Shown here in pieces: positions 11,400 through 19,672 of a stretch of DNA of 29,518 nt (the stretch's first letter is position 1; each line of letters opens with the position of its first letter). The stretch comes from a virus, in IMG/VR virus record IMGVR_UViG_3300036823_000040, positions 1 to 29,518 of that record, one strand, 5' to 3'. Made by a program: the position numbers and the translations under genes. Below the pieces are notes generated by a model. The model was not told the origin of the DNA. It ran no database searches and saw nothing but the letters and a program-made list of their open reading frames with translations.

Positions 11400-13175
11400 A
11401 TGACCATTCCGGGCGCAGCCGGTGGCAGCACCGACCCGAACGCGATCAGCCGGGAGAACCTCGCCGTGGGCGCGGCGAGCGTCGCGAACTTCCCGCGTGG
11501 TCCCGGCAACGATCAGGACGGCACCGACGTCGGGATCGCGGTGGACGCGATCCGCAAGGGCAACGTCGCCTACAAGCAGGCGGGCAACTACTACGACGCG
11601 CGCACCATGGAAGCGTTCTCCTCGATCCGCATGCGCCGGGCGATCGCGCGTACCGGCATCGGCTTCCGCTTCAACTTCGCCAAGATCCCCGTCGATGCGG
11701 TCGCCAACCGCCTGGAACTGTCGGGTGTCTCGTCCATCGACCCGGACGAGCAGGAGACGCTGGATGATCTGTGGCAGCACAACGAACTGGAGTTCGAGCT
11801 GCCCAACCTGCTGCTGCGCGCCGGCGAGTTCGGGGACGCCTACCTGATCTGCTGGCCGTCGACAGACGCGGACGGAACGGGCGATGGCCCGTACTCGATG
11901 ATGGACGTGCACTACAACTCACCGCTGACCACCCGCGTCTTCTACGATGAGGAGAACCCGCGCGTCAAGCGCTTCGCCGCGAAGATGTGGAAGATCGGCG
12001 AGCGGTTCCGGCTGGATCTCTACTACACCGACCGGATCGAGTGCTACGTCTCGCGTGCGTCGCAGAGCACCATCACCGGTACCAGCGCACCGCAGAAGGC
12101 CACCCGGGACAACTGGCAGCGCTACATCGACCCGAACGCGCCGGAGGATGACCAGGAGTGGCCGATCCCGAACCCGTTCGGCGAGATCCCGGTCTTCCAC
12201 TTCCGCAACCAGCGCCCCTACGGCATGCCGGAACACCACGGGTTCTTCGGCCCACAGGACGCGATCAACAAGCTGATCATGTCGCACATGGCCAGCGTCG
12301 ACTACCAGGCATTCCCCCAGCGCTACGCCCTGGAAGCCGCGGCCGATGCCACGTCCGAGCCCGCCGAGTCGGACGAGGACGAGTTCTCTTTCTCCATGCA
12401 GACCGGCAAGACTGGCGTCTCGGGTGCCGATCCGCGCTCCCAGCTCAACGCGGACGCGGGCAACGTGTGGTTCCTGAAGGGCATCACCGAGGTCGGCCAG
12501 TTCGACCAGGCTGACCCGAGCGTGTTCACCGCACCGATGATGACCTACCTGGAGTTCGGCGCGCAGATCTCCACGACACCCAGCCGCATGTTCACCGTCA
12601 CCGGCATCACCCCGGCCGAAGGCACGCAACGGATGCTGGAGGGCCCGTTCGTCAAGAAGGTGCGGGACCGGCAGCGCGCCTACGGCGCCGAGCTGGCCAA
12701 GATGCTGACCTTCTGCTTGTCCGCGATGGGCCACACCGACCCGGACATCACCGCGCTGTGGGCGCCGGCGGAGGTCATCAACGACACGTCCGGGCTGGCG
12801 GTGCTGGCCGCGAAGGAAGCGCTCGGCGTGCCGCGCCACCAACTGTTGCAGGAGGCGGGCTACACCGCGACACAGGTCAACGCCTGGCTGCGCTTCGGTG
12901 ACGCCGATCTGGAGCAGCGGATCAACATGCTCTCCACGCTCTCGCTCGCCATGGCGCAGTTCGGGACGGCCGTCGTCAGCGGTTCGCTATCAGACGAACA
13001 GGTCCAGGCGCTGGTGTCGGGCGTGCTGTCGGTCGACCCCACCCAGGACGAAGGCATCCCGGGCATGCCGCCGGAAGACCAGGGCCACGCCGAGCCGGAC
13101 GAAGACGACCAGGGTGGCGTGCCGGACGACGACGCCGACGACACAGCAGCCATCGAGGGTGGCAACAATGGCTGA
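11400..13175 (+). CDS. Portal protein (SPP1 gp6-like)
   Basis: 591 residues; AGGAGA stands 4 bases before the ATG. Portal proteins form the dodecameric ring at the head vertex through which DNA passes and which binds terminase. The MRRAIARTGIGFRFNFAKIP region, the HFRNQRPYGMPEHHGFFGPQ region and the ISTTPSRMFTVTGITPAEGT region fit the SPP1 gp6-like portals of actinophages. The C-terminal tail (about 545-591) is acidic and disordered (DEDDQGGVPDDDADD). It overlaps the following MuF-like gene by 8 bases, as is usual for this gene pair. Confidence 0.88.
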   Translation: MTIPGAAGGSTDPNAISRENLAVGAASVANFPRGPGNDQDGTDVGIAVDAIRKGNVAYKQAGNYYDARTMEAFSSIRMRRAIARTGIGFRFNFAKIPVDAVANRLELSGVSSIDPDEQETLDDLWQHNELEFELPNLLLRAGEFGDAYLICWPSTDADGTGDGPYSMMDVHYNSPLTTRVFYDEENPRVKRFAAKMWKIGERFRLDLYYTDRIECYVSRASQSTITGTSAPQKATRDNWQRYIDPNAPEDDQEWPIPNPFGEIPVFHFRNQRPYGMPEHHGFFGPQDAINKLIMSHMASVDYQAFPQRYALEAAADATSEPAESDEDEFSFSMQTGKTGVSGADPRSQLNADAGNVWFLKGITEVGQFDQADPSVFTAPMMTYLEFGAQISTTPSRMFTVTGITPAEGTQRMLEGPFVKKVRDRQRAYGAELAKMLTFCLSAMGHTDPDITALWAPAEVINDTSGLAVLAAKEALGVPRHQLLQEAGYTATQVNAWLRFGDADLEQRINMLSTLSLAMAQFGTAVVSGSLSDEQVQALVSGVLSVDPTQDEGIPGMPPEDQGHAEPDEDDQGGVPDDDADDTAAIEGGNNG

Positions 13176-14145
13176 CCTGTCGTCGGCCCGCCGAGACGGT
13201 GACGCGATCATCGCGTTGGAACATCAGGTGGTGCACGACGTCGGGGCGGCGATCCGGCACACGGTGACCGGCCTGCTGAAAGCGATCATCGACGCGTGGC
13301 ATGCGCTGATCGGCCCCGCGTCCGCCGTGCCGGTCACCCGTGCCGAGCATGCCGCGCTGGTCCACATTCAACACCAGGTGGTCACCGGCCTGGCCAATGT
13401 CAGCACCACGGCCGCGGTGACGCAGCTACGCCGGGATGTCGAACGCGCAGCCACGCTCGGCGCGCACCTGGGCGCGAACCAGGCAGGCATCGCCCCGGTA
13501 CCGGTGACCGTGCCGCGCGACGTCATCGAGGCAATCGGCAAGTTGGACGAGGTGATCAGCGCGCGACTCGAGGTTGGCCAGAAGCTGGCCACCACGGCGG
13601 GCACCCTGCCGAAGCTCACGCACGCGATCGCGGCCGCCAACTCGGCGGCGCATCACGCTGAACGAGTCGGTACGTTCAGCGTGATGCGCGCGGCCAACAT
13701 GGCGGTCCACGCGCAAGCCCGTGCCGCTGGCCAGCGGGTGCTATGGGTGGCGGAGCGCAATGCCTGCCTGTACTGCCTCGCCCAGTCCGGCCAGCTCGCC
13801 GATGAGAATGGCGAGTTCGATGCCCGGCGCGCGTTCGGCGAGACGAAGCAGCTCCCGGTGTGGCCCTCGCCTCCGCTGGAAGCGCCGCCCCGGCATCCGA
13901 ACTGCCGGTGCCACCTGGTCGTCTACCTTGGTCACGAAGGGCCGGGCCTGTCCCTGCCGGAGGCGCTGCGCCGGGAAGCGCAACGCTCGGTGGTGATCGG
14001 CCTGGCGCTGCCCAGTGAGCCTGTGTCGCAGCGCACGCGCGCGGCCCGGCGCCTGGTGGATGCCGGTACCGGTGCACCGAAGACCGTTCTGGCTCGAACC
14101 CGGAAGCAATTGCTGTCCGGGGTGTTCACAACCCGGTCCAGGTGA
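13168..14145 (+). CDS. MuF-like head morphogenesis protein
   Basis: 325 residues from the ATG at 13168, inside the end of the portal gene. The N-terminal 180 residues are helical. The C-terminal half carries the MuF/SPP1 gp7 signature: ACLYC (Cys200, Cys203) followed by HPNCRC (His243, Cys246, Cys248), a probable metal-binding set. Such proteins enter the head with the portal and help DNA ejection or head assembly. In some phages the C-terminus is replaced by a toxin, but here it ends in an unremarkable basic tail (TVLARTRKQLLSGVFTTRSR). The portal-MuF-scaffold-capsid order supports the call. Confidence 0.85.
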   Translation: MADLSSARRDGDAIIALEHQVVHDVGAAIRHTVTGLLKAIIDAWHALIGPASAVPVTRAEHAALVHIQHQVVTGLANVSTTAAVTQLRRDVERAATLGAHLGANQAGIAPVPVTVPRDVIEAIGKLDEVISARLEVGQKLATTAGTLPKLTHAIAAANSAAHHAERVGTFSVMRAANMAVHAQARAAGQRVLWVAERNACLYCLAQSGQLADENGEFDARRAFGETKQLPVWPSPPLEAPPRHPNCRCHLVVYLGHEGPGLSLPEALRREAQRSVVIGLALPSEPVSQRTRAARRLVDAGTGAPKTVLARTRKQLLSGVFTTRSR

Positions 14146-14169
14146 CCGGCCCAACGAAAGGTGCTCGCG

Positions 14170-14832
14170 ATGAGCAGCCCCAACCCGCCCGTTCCCGCTC
14201 CGCCGAACACTGCCCCCCCTGCGACGGGTGCGCCCGCTGGCACTCCGCCCACTGCGAGCGGTGACGGCTGGACCGCACCGACGCGTGAGGAACACGACGC
14301 GCTGCTGGCGCGGTTGACCAAGGTGAACGGCGAAGCCGCGAAGTGGCGCCTGCGCGCGAAGGCCGCGGCAGGCGAGGGTGACGGCACCGGCAACGGCACG
14401 CCCACCCCGAGCGCGGCCCCGGCGGCGAGCGGCAGCGCCACCGACAGCAAGACCGCGAAAGCGCTGGAACACCTCAAGACCACCGCGGTCAACGCTCAGG
14501 TGCGCGCGGAGCTGTCCGCGGCCGGGTTCCAGAACCCGTCGAAAGACCGGATCGCGCGGGCGCTGCGCATGATCGACCGCTCGGCGATCGAGCTGGACGA
14601 CGACGGGGAGATCGACGGCCTGACCGAGCAGATTGAGACGCTCAAGGCGGACTTCCCCGAGTTCTTTACTCCGGCAGACGGTGACGGGGGCAGCGGCGGA
14701 AAGCCGCGCGCGGGCCGCGTCACCACGGCAGGCCGGACGGGTGGCCCGAACACGGGCGCGCCGGGGGATGATGACTTCGCCCGGACGAAGTCCAGTGCCA
14801 GCCGCTGGGCGCAGATCGTGAACGGAGCGTGA
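14170..14832 (+). CDS. Scaffolding protein
   Basis: 220 residues from the ATG at 14170, with AAAGG 9 bases upstream. The N-terminus is Pro/Ala-rich and disordered. Residues around 40-70 (TREEHDALLARLTKVNGEAA) are a coiled-coil helix typical of Gp20/DUF4355-type scaffolds. A second helix region near 100-165 includes AELSAAGFQNPSKDRIARAL, a pattern common in this family. The C-terminus is basic, as needed to bind the capsid protein. It directly precedes the capsid cluster. No protease motif is seen, so how the scaffold leaves the prohead is unknown. Confidence 0.8.
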   Translation: MSSPNPPVPAPPNTAPPATGAPAGTPPTASGDGWTAPTREEHDALLARLTKVNGEAAKWRLRAKAAAGEGDGTGNGTPTPSAAPAASGSATDSKTAKALEHLKTTAVNAQVRAELSAAGFQNPSKDRIARALRMIDRSAIELDDDGEIDGLTEQIETLKADFPEFFTPADGDGGSGGKPRAGRVTTAGRTGGPNTGAPGDDDFARTKSSASRWAQIVNGA

Positions 14833-14836
14833 CAGT

Positions 14837-14926
14837 ATGGACACCCTACTGGTGACGAACATCCTGCTGCTGATCATCGCGGTGCTGCTGTTCATCGGGA
14901 TGGTTCCCGCCTGGCGCAGGCCGTAG
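14837..14926 (+). CDS. 29-residue single-pass membrane peptide
   Basis: This gene (MDTLLVTNILLLIIAVLLFI, then GMVPAWRRP) starts 4 bases after the scaffold stop, with GGAGCG about 9 bases upstream. Residues 4-22 form one strongly hydrophobic helix, and the basic end WRRP predicts that the C-terminus stays inside the cell. It sits between scaffold and capsid, where a membrane protein is unexpected. It could be a lysis or membrane-stress peptide, or a head-associated peptide. Its length and good ribosome site argue against chance, but no homologue can be named. Confidence 0.6.
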   Translation: MDTLLVTNILLLIIAVLLFIGMVPAWRRP

Positions 14927-14938
14927 CGGCAACACTCG

Positions 14939-14972
14939 GCACGCGTGTACCAGTGGCTTGGTACACGCGTGC
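14939..14972 (+). terminator. Perfect 14-bp hairpin upstream of the capsid gene
   Basis: GCACGCGTGTACCA (14939-14952) pairs without mismatch with 14959-14972 around the 6-base loop GTGGCT. It stands 12 bases after the stop of the membrane peptide gene. No T-run follows (TACCCTGCG), so it may be an actinobacterial-type terminator or an RNA-processing or stability element that sets a separate level for capsid mRNA. TACCCT at 14973 fits a TANNNT -10 box but lacks a -35. Confidence 0.6.
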
Positions 14973-15102
14973 TACCCTGCGAATGATCACCGCGCCCGGG
15001 TGGTGCAATGGTCAAGGCCCGTGATGGGCGATCACGACGCGGCACACCGCGATGGTTACCGGTCGGTAGCAATACCAACCCTCAACCACACAGGAGTGCG
15101 CT

Positions 15103-16233
15103 GTGCCCACCAATTACGACGCGTTCAACGAGCTGCCGGAGCACATGCAGCGCGAAGCGCTCATGCACGTTCCCACCCACGACGCGGGCGACATCCTCGA
15201 TTACTTGCCCAGCGGCAAGCCGATCTATGCCCAGGCCGGTGGCGCGCCTCAGGATTTCACCGACTGGCTGCCGGAGGAATTCGGTTCCTCGGTGATCCAG
15301 AAGGTTACCCAGAACAGCGCCTGGGAAGCCTATGGCCAGCGGGTGCCGATGACCACCTACCTACGCAGCACCCCGCGTGACGGCGGAGCGAGCGCGCAGG
15401 CGATCTCCAAGGGTGGCACCTACCCCGAGGACAGCGGCGCCAACGATGACGTGCTGCTCACCGTGCAGAAGTTCGGTGACGCGTTCCGCATCGACGAGGA
15501 AGACATCGCCGACACCCTGGCCGACGTGCTGTCTTCGAAGATGAACGCCTGGGGCACCAGCGTCGCGAAGCTCTACGACAACGCATCCATGGCGGTCTCG
15601 GCGGCCAAGTCGAGCTACACCGTCCCGGACGGTGGCCACCTGGCGTTCGACTCGGTGTACTACCAGCTCACCCAGAACGGCACCGGCACCGATTCCGGCT
15701 ACACCGGCGGCACCAACATCAACAAGGTGCTTCCGGCCAGCGCCAGCGGCACGCTGAGCTACTTCTACAACCTGATGTCCAAGGCCCTCGGTCAGATCGA
15801 GCAGAGCGATTTCTACGACGAGGAATCGTTGATCTGCGTCTGCCACCCGTTCTTCAAGGAAGCGCTGCGCGAGACCGTCGACGGCCAAGGCCACCCGATC
15901 TTCCAGGAGTCCAGCTCTGGGTTCCCGGGCGGCGGTCAGGGCGGCACCAACTACCTGCTGTTCGGCCACCCGCTCAAGCTCAGCCACGGCATGCGCCTGT
16001 CGGCGGGCGCGACCAGTGCTCCGACCGGCAACCCGCTGATGATGTTCGCATCGAGCAAGTACATGCTCAACGGCATCCGGTCGGGCCCCGAATCGGTCTA
16101 CATCGACGGACGCAACGGCCTGGCGGCCCTGCAAGATCAGTCGATCCTGAAGGCCAGGATGCGCCGCGCGGCAGCCCCGGGCACCGTTCAGGCGTTCTCC
16201 ATGGTCGAATGGCAGAGCGTCCACGTCGGCTGA
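15103..16233 (+). CDS. Major capsid protein (HK97 fold)
   Basis: 376 residues from the GTG at 15103, with AGGAG 6 bases upstream. The layout fits an HK97-type capsid subunit: an N-terminal arm, then VIQKVTQNSAWEAYGQRVPM, then the E-loop and spine region, then FGDAFRIDEEDIADTLADVL, a pattern typical of actinophage capsids. It ends with a beta strand (FSMVEWQSVHVG). There is no fused protease, and no separate one is visible nearby. The gene is bracketed by hairpins at 14939-14972 and 16238-16271, which may isolate and stabilise its mRNA for high expression. Confidence 0.88.
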   Translation: MPTNYDAFNELPEHMQREALMHVPTHDAGDILDYLPSGKPIYAQAGGAPQDFTDWLPEEFGSSVIQKVTQNSAWEAYGQRVPMTTYLRSTPRDGGASAQAISKGGTYPEDSGANDDVLLTVQKFGDAFRIDEEDIADTLADVLSSKMNAWGTSVAKLYDNASMAVSAAKSSYTVPDGGHLAFDSVYYQLTQNGTGTDSGYTGGTNINKVLPASASGTLSYFYNLMSKALGQIEQSDFYDEESLICVCHPFFKEALRETVDGQGHPIFQESSSGFPGGGQGGTNYLLFGHPLKLSHGMRLSAGATSAPTGNPLMMFASSKYMLNGIRSGPESVYIDGRNGLAALQDQSILKARMRRAAAPGTVQAFSMVEWQSVHVG

Positions 16234-16237
16234 GCCA

Positions 16238-16271
16238 GTGGCCGCCCGATATCCAAGGGTCGGGCGGCCAC
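16238..16271 (+). terminator. Perfect 12-bp hairpin downstream of the capsid gene
   Basis: GTGGCCGCCCGA (16238-16249) pairs fully with TCGGGCGGCCAC (16260-16271) around a 10-base loop, starting 5 bases after the capsid stop. No T-run follows. It is likely a partial terminator or mRNA 3'-end stabiliser that favours capsid over downstream genes. Confidence 0.65.
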
Positions 16272-16292
16272 ACCCCGGGAAGGACTTGAGAC

Positions 16293-16751
16293 ATGCCAGA
16301 AATCATCCGCCACCAGCAGACCTACCGGGTTGGCCTCAACGCCACCGCCGAGAACCTGGTCACCGATACGCGCATCGAGAACCTGGTCCAAGACGCGGTT
16401 CAGCGTGGCCTGCGCCCGGTGGGCTCACCGGCCCTGGACGAACTGTCCGATCCCGTGGGACACCACACCGCGCAGCGGCACGCCGATGGCCGCCACGCCG
16501 ACCGGCGCCCCCCGACCGGCTATCGAAGCGCCACCTTCGGTGTGGATTGCGTCCGGGCCGGTGAGTACGACTACGACGCCGCGGCGGAAGCGCACACGGC
16601 GGCGCTCACCGGCGAGACCGGCGAGCAGGACGGGACCGCGCGCGGCTACGACGCCGAGATCGGCGAGAGCGAGACGCCGACCTACGACGCCACCGCGCAC
16701 GACCACCTTGAGGGCCTGATCGCGGACAGTTCCGTCGGCGAGCAGGGCTGA
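16293..16751 (+). CDS. Hypothetical head protein after the capsid gene
   Basis: 152 residues; GGAAGGA stands before the ATG. The N-terminal third (MPEIIRHQQTYRVGLNATAE, then NLVTDTRIENLVQDA) looks folded. A His/Arg-rich middle (HHTAQRHADGRHADRRPPTG) is followed by an Asp/Glu/Ala-rich, low-complexity tail with repeated TGE, YDA and GE motifs. It has no Cys apart from one at about residue 87 and no membrane segment. Its place directly behind the capsid gene is the usual one for decoration or head-fibre proteins, but the sequence is not like any decoration protein I know. Confidence 0.6.
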   Translation: MPEIIRHQQTYRVGLNATAENLVTDTRIENLVQDAVQRGLRPVGSPALDELSDPVGHHTAQRHADGRHADRRPPTGYRSATFGVDCVRAGEYDYDAAAEAHTAALTGETGEQDGTARGYDAEIGESETPTYDATAHDHLEGLIADSSVGEQG

Positions 16752-16752
16752 C

Positions 16753-17262
16753 ATGGCGGTTCCGGGCCCCGGCAACTGGCCAGGCACGGCGAACACGTCG
16801 GGAACGTGGGCCGCGCCCGCCGACGTGACCGCCGTGACCGGCGCCACCGGGGCCACGGACGCCCAGCTCGGCATCGTCGGGTTCATCATCGACCTATACC
16901 AGAACCACGACTACAGCAACTTCGCCAACGTCGGCTGGCGGGACGCGAAGTACCTGTGTCAGGCCGTGTGCTACGAGTACGTCTGGCTCCAGCAGCAGTT
17001 CGACATGTTCGTCCGCTCGGACATCACCGCCGAGATGGAAGGCCGCCGGATGGTGCTGCTCGGACCGGAGGCGCTGAAGCTCGGTCCGCTGGCCAAGCTT
17101 GCCCTGGACCGGGTGTCCTGGCGCCGGTCGCGGTCACTGCACGTCAAGAGCCCGTTTCAGGACGGTCTCTCGCCGATCAGCCCGAACCCGGACAGCGCGG
17201 CCAACGATGAGTACGAAGCCTGGACCAACTGGTCCACCGGCGCGATCAGCTTCGGGGAGTGA
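16753..17262 (+). CDS. Head-tail connector (adaptor)
   Basis: 169 residues, starting 1 base after the previous stop. The core (about 30-130) is a helical bundle, including the region ending YLCQAVCYEYVWL, followed by a beta-rich tail. This length, helical content and position after the capsid match adaptor proteins (SPP1 gp15 or HK97 gp6 type), which bind the portal ring and prepare the head for tail joining. The tail end (NDEYEAWTNWSTGAISFGE) may reach toward the next ring. Sequence evidence is modest; gene order carries the call. Confidence 0.65.
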   Translation: MAVPGPGNWPGTANTSGTWAAPADVTAVTGATGATDAQLGIVGFIIDLYQNHDYSNFANVGWRDAKYLCQAVCYEYVWLQQQFDMFVRSDITAEMEGRRMVLLGPEALKLGPLAKLALDRVSWRRSRSLHVKSPFQDGLSPISPNPDSAANDEYEAWTNWSTGAISFGE

Positions 17263-17265
17263 GCC

Positions 17266-17619
17266 ATGACCGCCTACGTCGCGACGTGCCTGGCCAGCAT
17301 CCTGCGCGGCACCACCGAGAATGCCTACGGCGACCAGGTGGATTCGGACACGCCCATCGCGCAGCACATTCCCATGTCGATCATCGAGGACACCCACCGG
17401 ACCTTCGACCCGGTGACCGGCACCCCGCGCATCGTCCGCACGGTGGGCGGCTTCGCCCCCTCCAACACCGACGTCACCGAGGACGATCGGGTGCTGGACG
17501 AGACGCACGGCATCACCTACGTGGTCCAAGCGGTCACCCAGCAGCGCAGCTGGAGTTTCACGCCGGACATCGAGATGGATCTCCGGCAGATCAACAACCT
17601 GCCGGGCCCGACCACCTGA
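17266..17619 (+). CDS. Head-tail stopper
   Basis: 117 residues. The ATG lies 3 bases after the previous stop. It is beta-rich (IPMSIIEDTHRTFDP, RIVRTVGGFAP, HGITYVVQAVTQQRSWSFTP), as expected for the head-completion or stopper ring that plugs the DNA channel (SPP1 gp16 type). In actinophages such proteins occupy this place between adaptor and HK97 gp10-like protein. The call rests on length, predicted folding and order. Confidence 0.65.
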   Translation: MTAYVATCLASILRGTTENAYGDQVDSDTPIAQHIPMSIIEDTHRTFDPVTGTPRIVRTVGGFAPSNTDVTEDDRVLDETHGITYVVQAVTQQRSWSFTPDIEMDLRQINNLPGPTT

Positions 17620-17697
17620 ACATCAACTGAATAGGCCGCGTTGCCCCGTAAACGGGCAGGCCCGCACTACATCGACCGGTAGACGGAGGTGAGCAGC

Positions 17698-18021
17698 ATG
17701 GCGACGGTCCGCGTCGTCTCGGAGTCAGGCGCGCTGGAGAGCATCCGCCAGAACGCGGACTCGTTCCTGAGCAACCAGCTCGGTCCCGACATCGCCAACG
17801 ATGCCCGCATGCTCGCCCCGGTCGACACCGGGCGCCTTGCCAGCTCGATCGGCCACCACCTGGACGGCCACACGCTCATCGTGGAAGCCACCGCCTCCTA
17901 CGCCGCGTTCGTGGAGCTGGGTCACCTGAACTTCGCCTGGGGCCACTTCGTGGAAAGCAACCCCTGGGTGGAAGCGCAGCCATACCTGCAACCCGCGCTC
18001 TACACCGCGCGGAGGTACTGA
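17698..18021 (+). CDS. HK97 gp10-like tail completion protein
   Basis: 107 residues from the ATG at 17698, with GGAGGTGA upstream; a GTG at 17689 lies inside that site. The segment DARMLAPVDTGRLASSIGHH and the following ASYAAFVELGHLNFAWGHFV are the signature of HK97 gp10-like proteins: a helix, the APVDTGRLxxSI motif, then a strand ending in the YAxFVExGT-type motif. These proteins act at the head-tail junction or tail end. The gene ends in a TGATG overlap with the tail terminator gene. The 78-bp gap before it holds only a weak 5-bp hairpin near 17644-17660. Confidence 0.8.
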   Translation: MATVRVVSESGALESIRQNADSFLSNQLGPDIANDARMLAPVDTGRLASSIGHHLDGHTLIVEATASYAAFVELGHLNFAWGHFVESNPWVEAQPYLQPALYTARRY

Positions 18022-18479
18022 TGAGCGCGCCAATTCTCTACGCGAACAGTGAGCTGGCCGCCGGCGCGTGGCTGGCCACCGTGCCGAACCTCTCGGCGGC
18101 CAACGTCGGCACCACGATGCCCAAGGACGTCACCACCTGGCAGGACACCGGGTTCGTGCAGTACACCGTGGTGGGTGGCTCGCCGAACGTCGACACCGGT
18201 CTGCGCATGCCGGTGATCATGTGCATGTGCTGGGGCCGCTACGCCAACTCGAACAAGCCTGCCTGGGGACTGGCCAACAACCTCGCCGAGTCGATCTACG
18301 CGGCCACCCGGTCGGAGGCGCTCTCCCACACTCTGCTCGCCGCGCCCAGCAACCGCGCCTATCCCGCGATCGCGATCAAGGAAGCGGTGTGCGTGGTGGA
18401 ACCGCAGCGGGTGACCGGCGATCCCGGCGACGCGGCCCGCTACCGCGTGAACGTGCAACTGTTCTGGACGGAGGCATGA
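18021..18479 (+). CDS. Tail terminator protein
   Basis: 152 residues, starting within the stop of the previous gene (TGATG). Members of this group form a hexameric ring that stops tail-tube growth and joins the tail to the head. The sequence has alternating strand and helix segments (VPVIMCMCWGRYANSNKPAW, NNLAESIYAATRSEALSHTL, AICVVEP-like beta end YRVNVQLFWTEA). The layout, length and place before the tail tube gene fit. Three Cys in CMCWG plus VCVVE are unusual for this kind of protein but no metal site is clear. Confidence 0.7.
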   Translation: MSAPILYANSELAAGAWLATVPNLSAANVGTTMPKDVTTWQDTGFVQYTVVGGSPNVDTGLRMPVIMCMCWGRYANSNKPAWGLANNLAESIYAATRSEALSHTLLAAPSNRAYPAIAIKEAVCVVEPQRVTGDPGDAARYRVNVQLFWTEA

Positions 18480-18721
18480 TGGCCACCCCTGCCAAAAAGC
18501 GCAAGAAGCCCGCACCCAACACCAAGGCGCCCAAGGGCAGCTACGCGCTACCCGGCGGCGGCCCGGGCGGTGCGGACGCATACCCGATCAACACCAAGGC
18601 ACGGGCGCGCAACGCGCTGGCTCGTGCGGCCCAGCACGCGACACCGGCCCAGCAGGCGACGATTCGCCGGAAGGTGTCGCAGCAGTTCCCCACCATCAAG
18701 GTCACCAAAAAAGGGAAGTGA
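18479..18721 (+). CDS. Small basic protein with YPI-x-ARNALARA motif
   Basis: 80 residues from the ATG at 18479 (a second ATG, 3 bases earlier, forms an ATGA overlap); GGAGG precedes it. The N-terminus is very basic (MATPAKKRKKPAPNTKAPKG). The middle and end, SYALPGG...YPINTKARARNALARA, then TPAQQATIRRKVSQQFPTIKV, match a short motif module seen as a small stand-alone protein and at the end of other phage and prophage proteins (DUF6582-like). It has no enzymatic motif. Its place between tail terminator and tail tube suggests a structural or chaperone role. Confidence 0.7.
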   Translation: MATPAKKRKKPAPNTKAPKGSYALPGGGPGGADAYPINTKARARNALARAAQHATPAQQATIRRKVSQQFPTIKVTKKGK

Positions 18722-18727
18722 GCCACC

Positions 18728-19315
18728 ATGGCTTTCGGTATCGGGTCCCCCCAGCTGCTGGTCATGGGACCGTGCTCGCTCTACACCGGAGCGGTGGGTG
18801 TCGGTGAACCTGCCGACACGGCCGTCAACGTCGCGCCTGCCGCGTCTGCCTGGACCTACGCGGGCGACACGTCCGGCGGTCTCACCATCGAGATTGACCA
18901 GACCTACACCGAGCTGGACTCCGACCAGATCGTCGACTCGGCGGGACGGCGCCTCACCAAGCGCGAAGCCACCATCACCACCCAGTTGGCGGACGTGACG
19001 CTCGCCAACCTGTCACTGGCGCTCAACGGCGGCACCATCGCCTCCGGCGGTACCCCGCCCGGCAGTGGCTACCAGTCCTACGAGCCGAATTTCGCGGCGT
19101 CGGCCACCCAGCCCGGCTACATCGCGCTGCTGGTGGACGGCTGGTCCCCGAACGGGAACGGCTACAACCGCCGGTTCCTGGGCCGCAAGGCGCTGTCCAC
19201 CGCGAAAGTCACCTACGCAATGAAGAAAGACGGCCAGTCGTTCTGGACGGTCGCGTTCAATCTCCACTACGTGTCCAGCACGGTTTCCCCGTTCCACTGG
19301 GTTGACCAGCAGTAA
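18728..19315 (+). CDS. Major tail (tube) protein
   Basis: 195 residues, starting 6 bases after the previous stop. It is Thr/Gly/Ala-rich and beta-rich throughout (GLTIEIDQTYTELDSDQIVD, then KREATITTQLADVTLANLSL). This matches siphovirus tail-tube subunits, in which the pattern TExxxDQ...T.R...TxxAxLAExTLxNL recurs. Subunits stack as hexamer rings around the tape measure. It lies directly before the tail chaperone pair, as usual. Confidence 0.85.
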   Translation: MAFGIGSPQLLVMGPCSLYTGAVGVGEPADTAVNVAPAASAWTYAGDTSGGLTIEIDQTYTELDSDQIVDSAGRRLTKREATITTQLADVTLANLSLALNGGTIASGGTPPGSGYQSYEPNFAASATQPGYIALLVDGWSPNGNGYNRRFLGRKALSTAKVTYAMKKDGQSFWTVAFNLHYVSSTVSPFHWVDQQ

Positions 19316-19351
19316 TCACCGTTCGCCGCACCATCCACCTTGGGAGTAGAA

Positions 19352-19672
19352 ATGCTGGAGTTCACGTCGACGCCGTCCATCGAGATCCTGCGCGATGACC
19401 CGCTGTTCTCGGTGGACGGCACGGAATGGTGCATCCCCACCACGGCACCCGCCTGGGTAGGGCTGGAAATGTCCACCCGGTTCGCGGACGAGGGTCTCGG
19501 TGCGGCGCAGGTGTTCGCCCTGCGCACTTGCCTGGGCGAGGACGGGTTCGCCGCGCTGCGCGGCGCCAAGAGCATGACGTCGGCCGAACTGGTCACCATC
19601 ATCAACGCCTGCGTCGGGCGGTGTGTCGGCCCAAAATCGCTCACGGAGCCGACAACCGCCTCCGCGAACTGA
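19352..19672 (+). CDS. Tail assembly chaperone, short form (gpG-like)
   Basis: 106 residues from the ATG at 19352, 5 bases after GGGAG. The protein is mainly helical (LGAAQVFALRTCLGEDGFAA, SAELVTIINACVG), as for chaperones that coat the tape measure before the tube forms. A -1 slippery site near its end (19630-19636) allows some ribosomes to continue into the second frame. The short product ends at the TGA at 19670-19672. Confidence 0.85.
   Translation: MLEFTSTPSIEILRDDPLFSVDGTEWCIPTTAPAWVGLEMSTRFADEGLGAAQVFALRTCLGEDGFAALRGAKSMTSAELVTIINACVGRCVGPKSLTEPTTASAN

Noticed and set aside
13741-15078. 445-codon minus-strand frame across the MuF-like and scaffold genes
   Set aside because: Antisense to supported genes, no promoter or ribosome site, shadow composition.
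17644-17660. Terminator between stopper and gp10-like genes
   Set aside because: Only a 5-bp stem (TGCCC/GGGCA) with no T-run, in the middle of a continuous structural operon.
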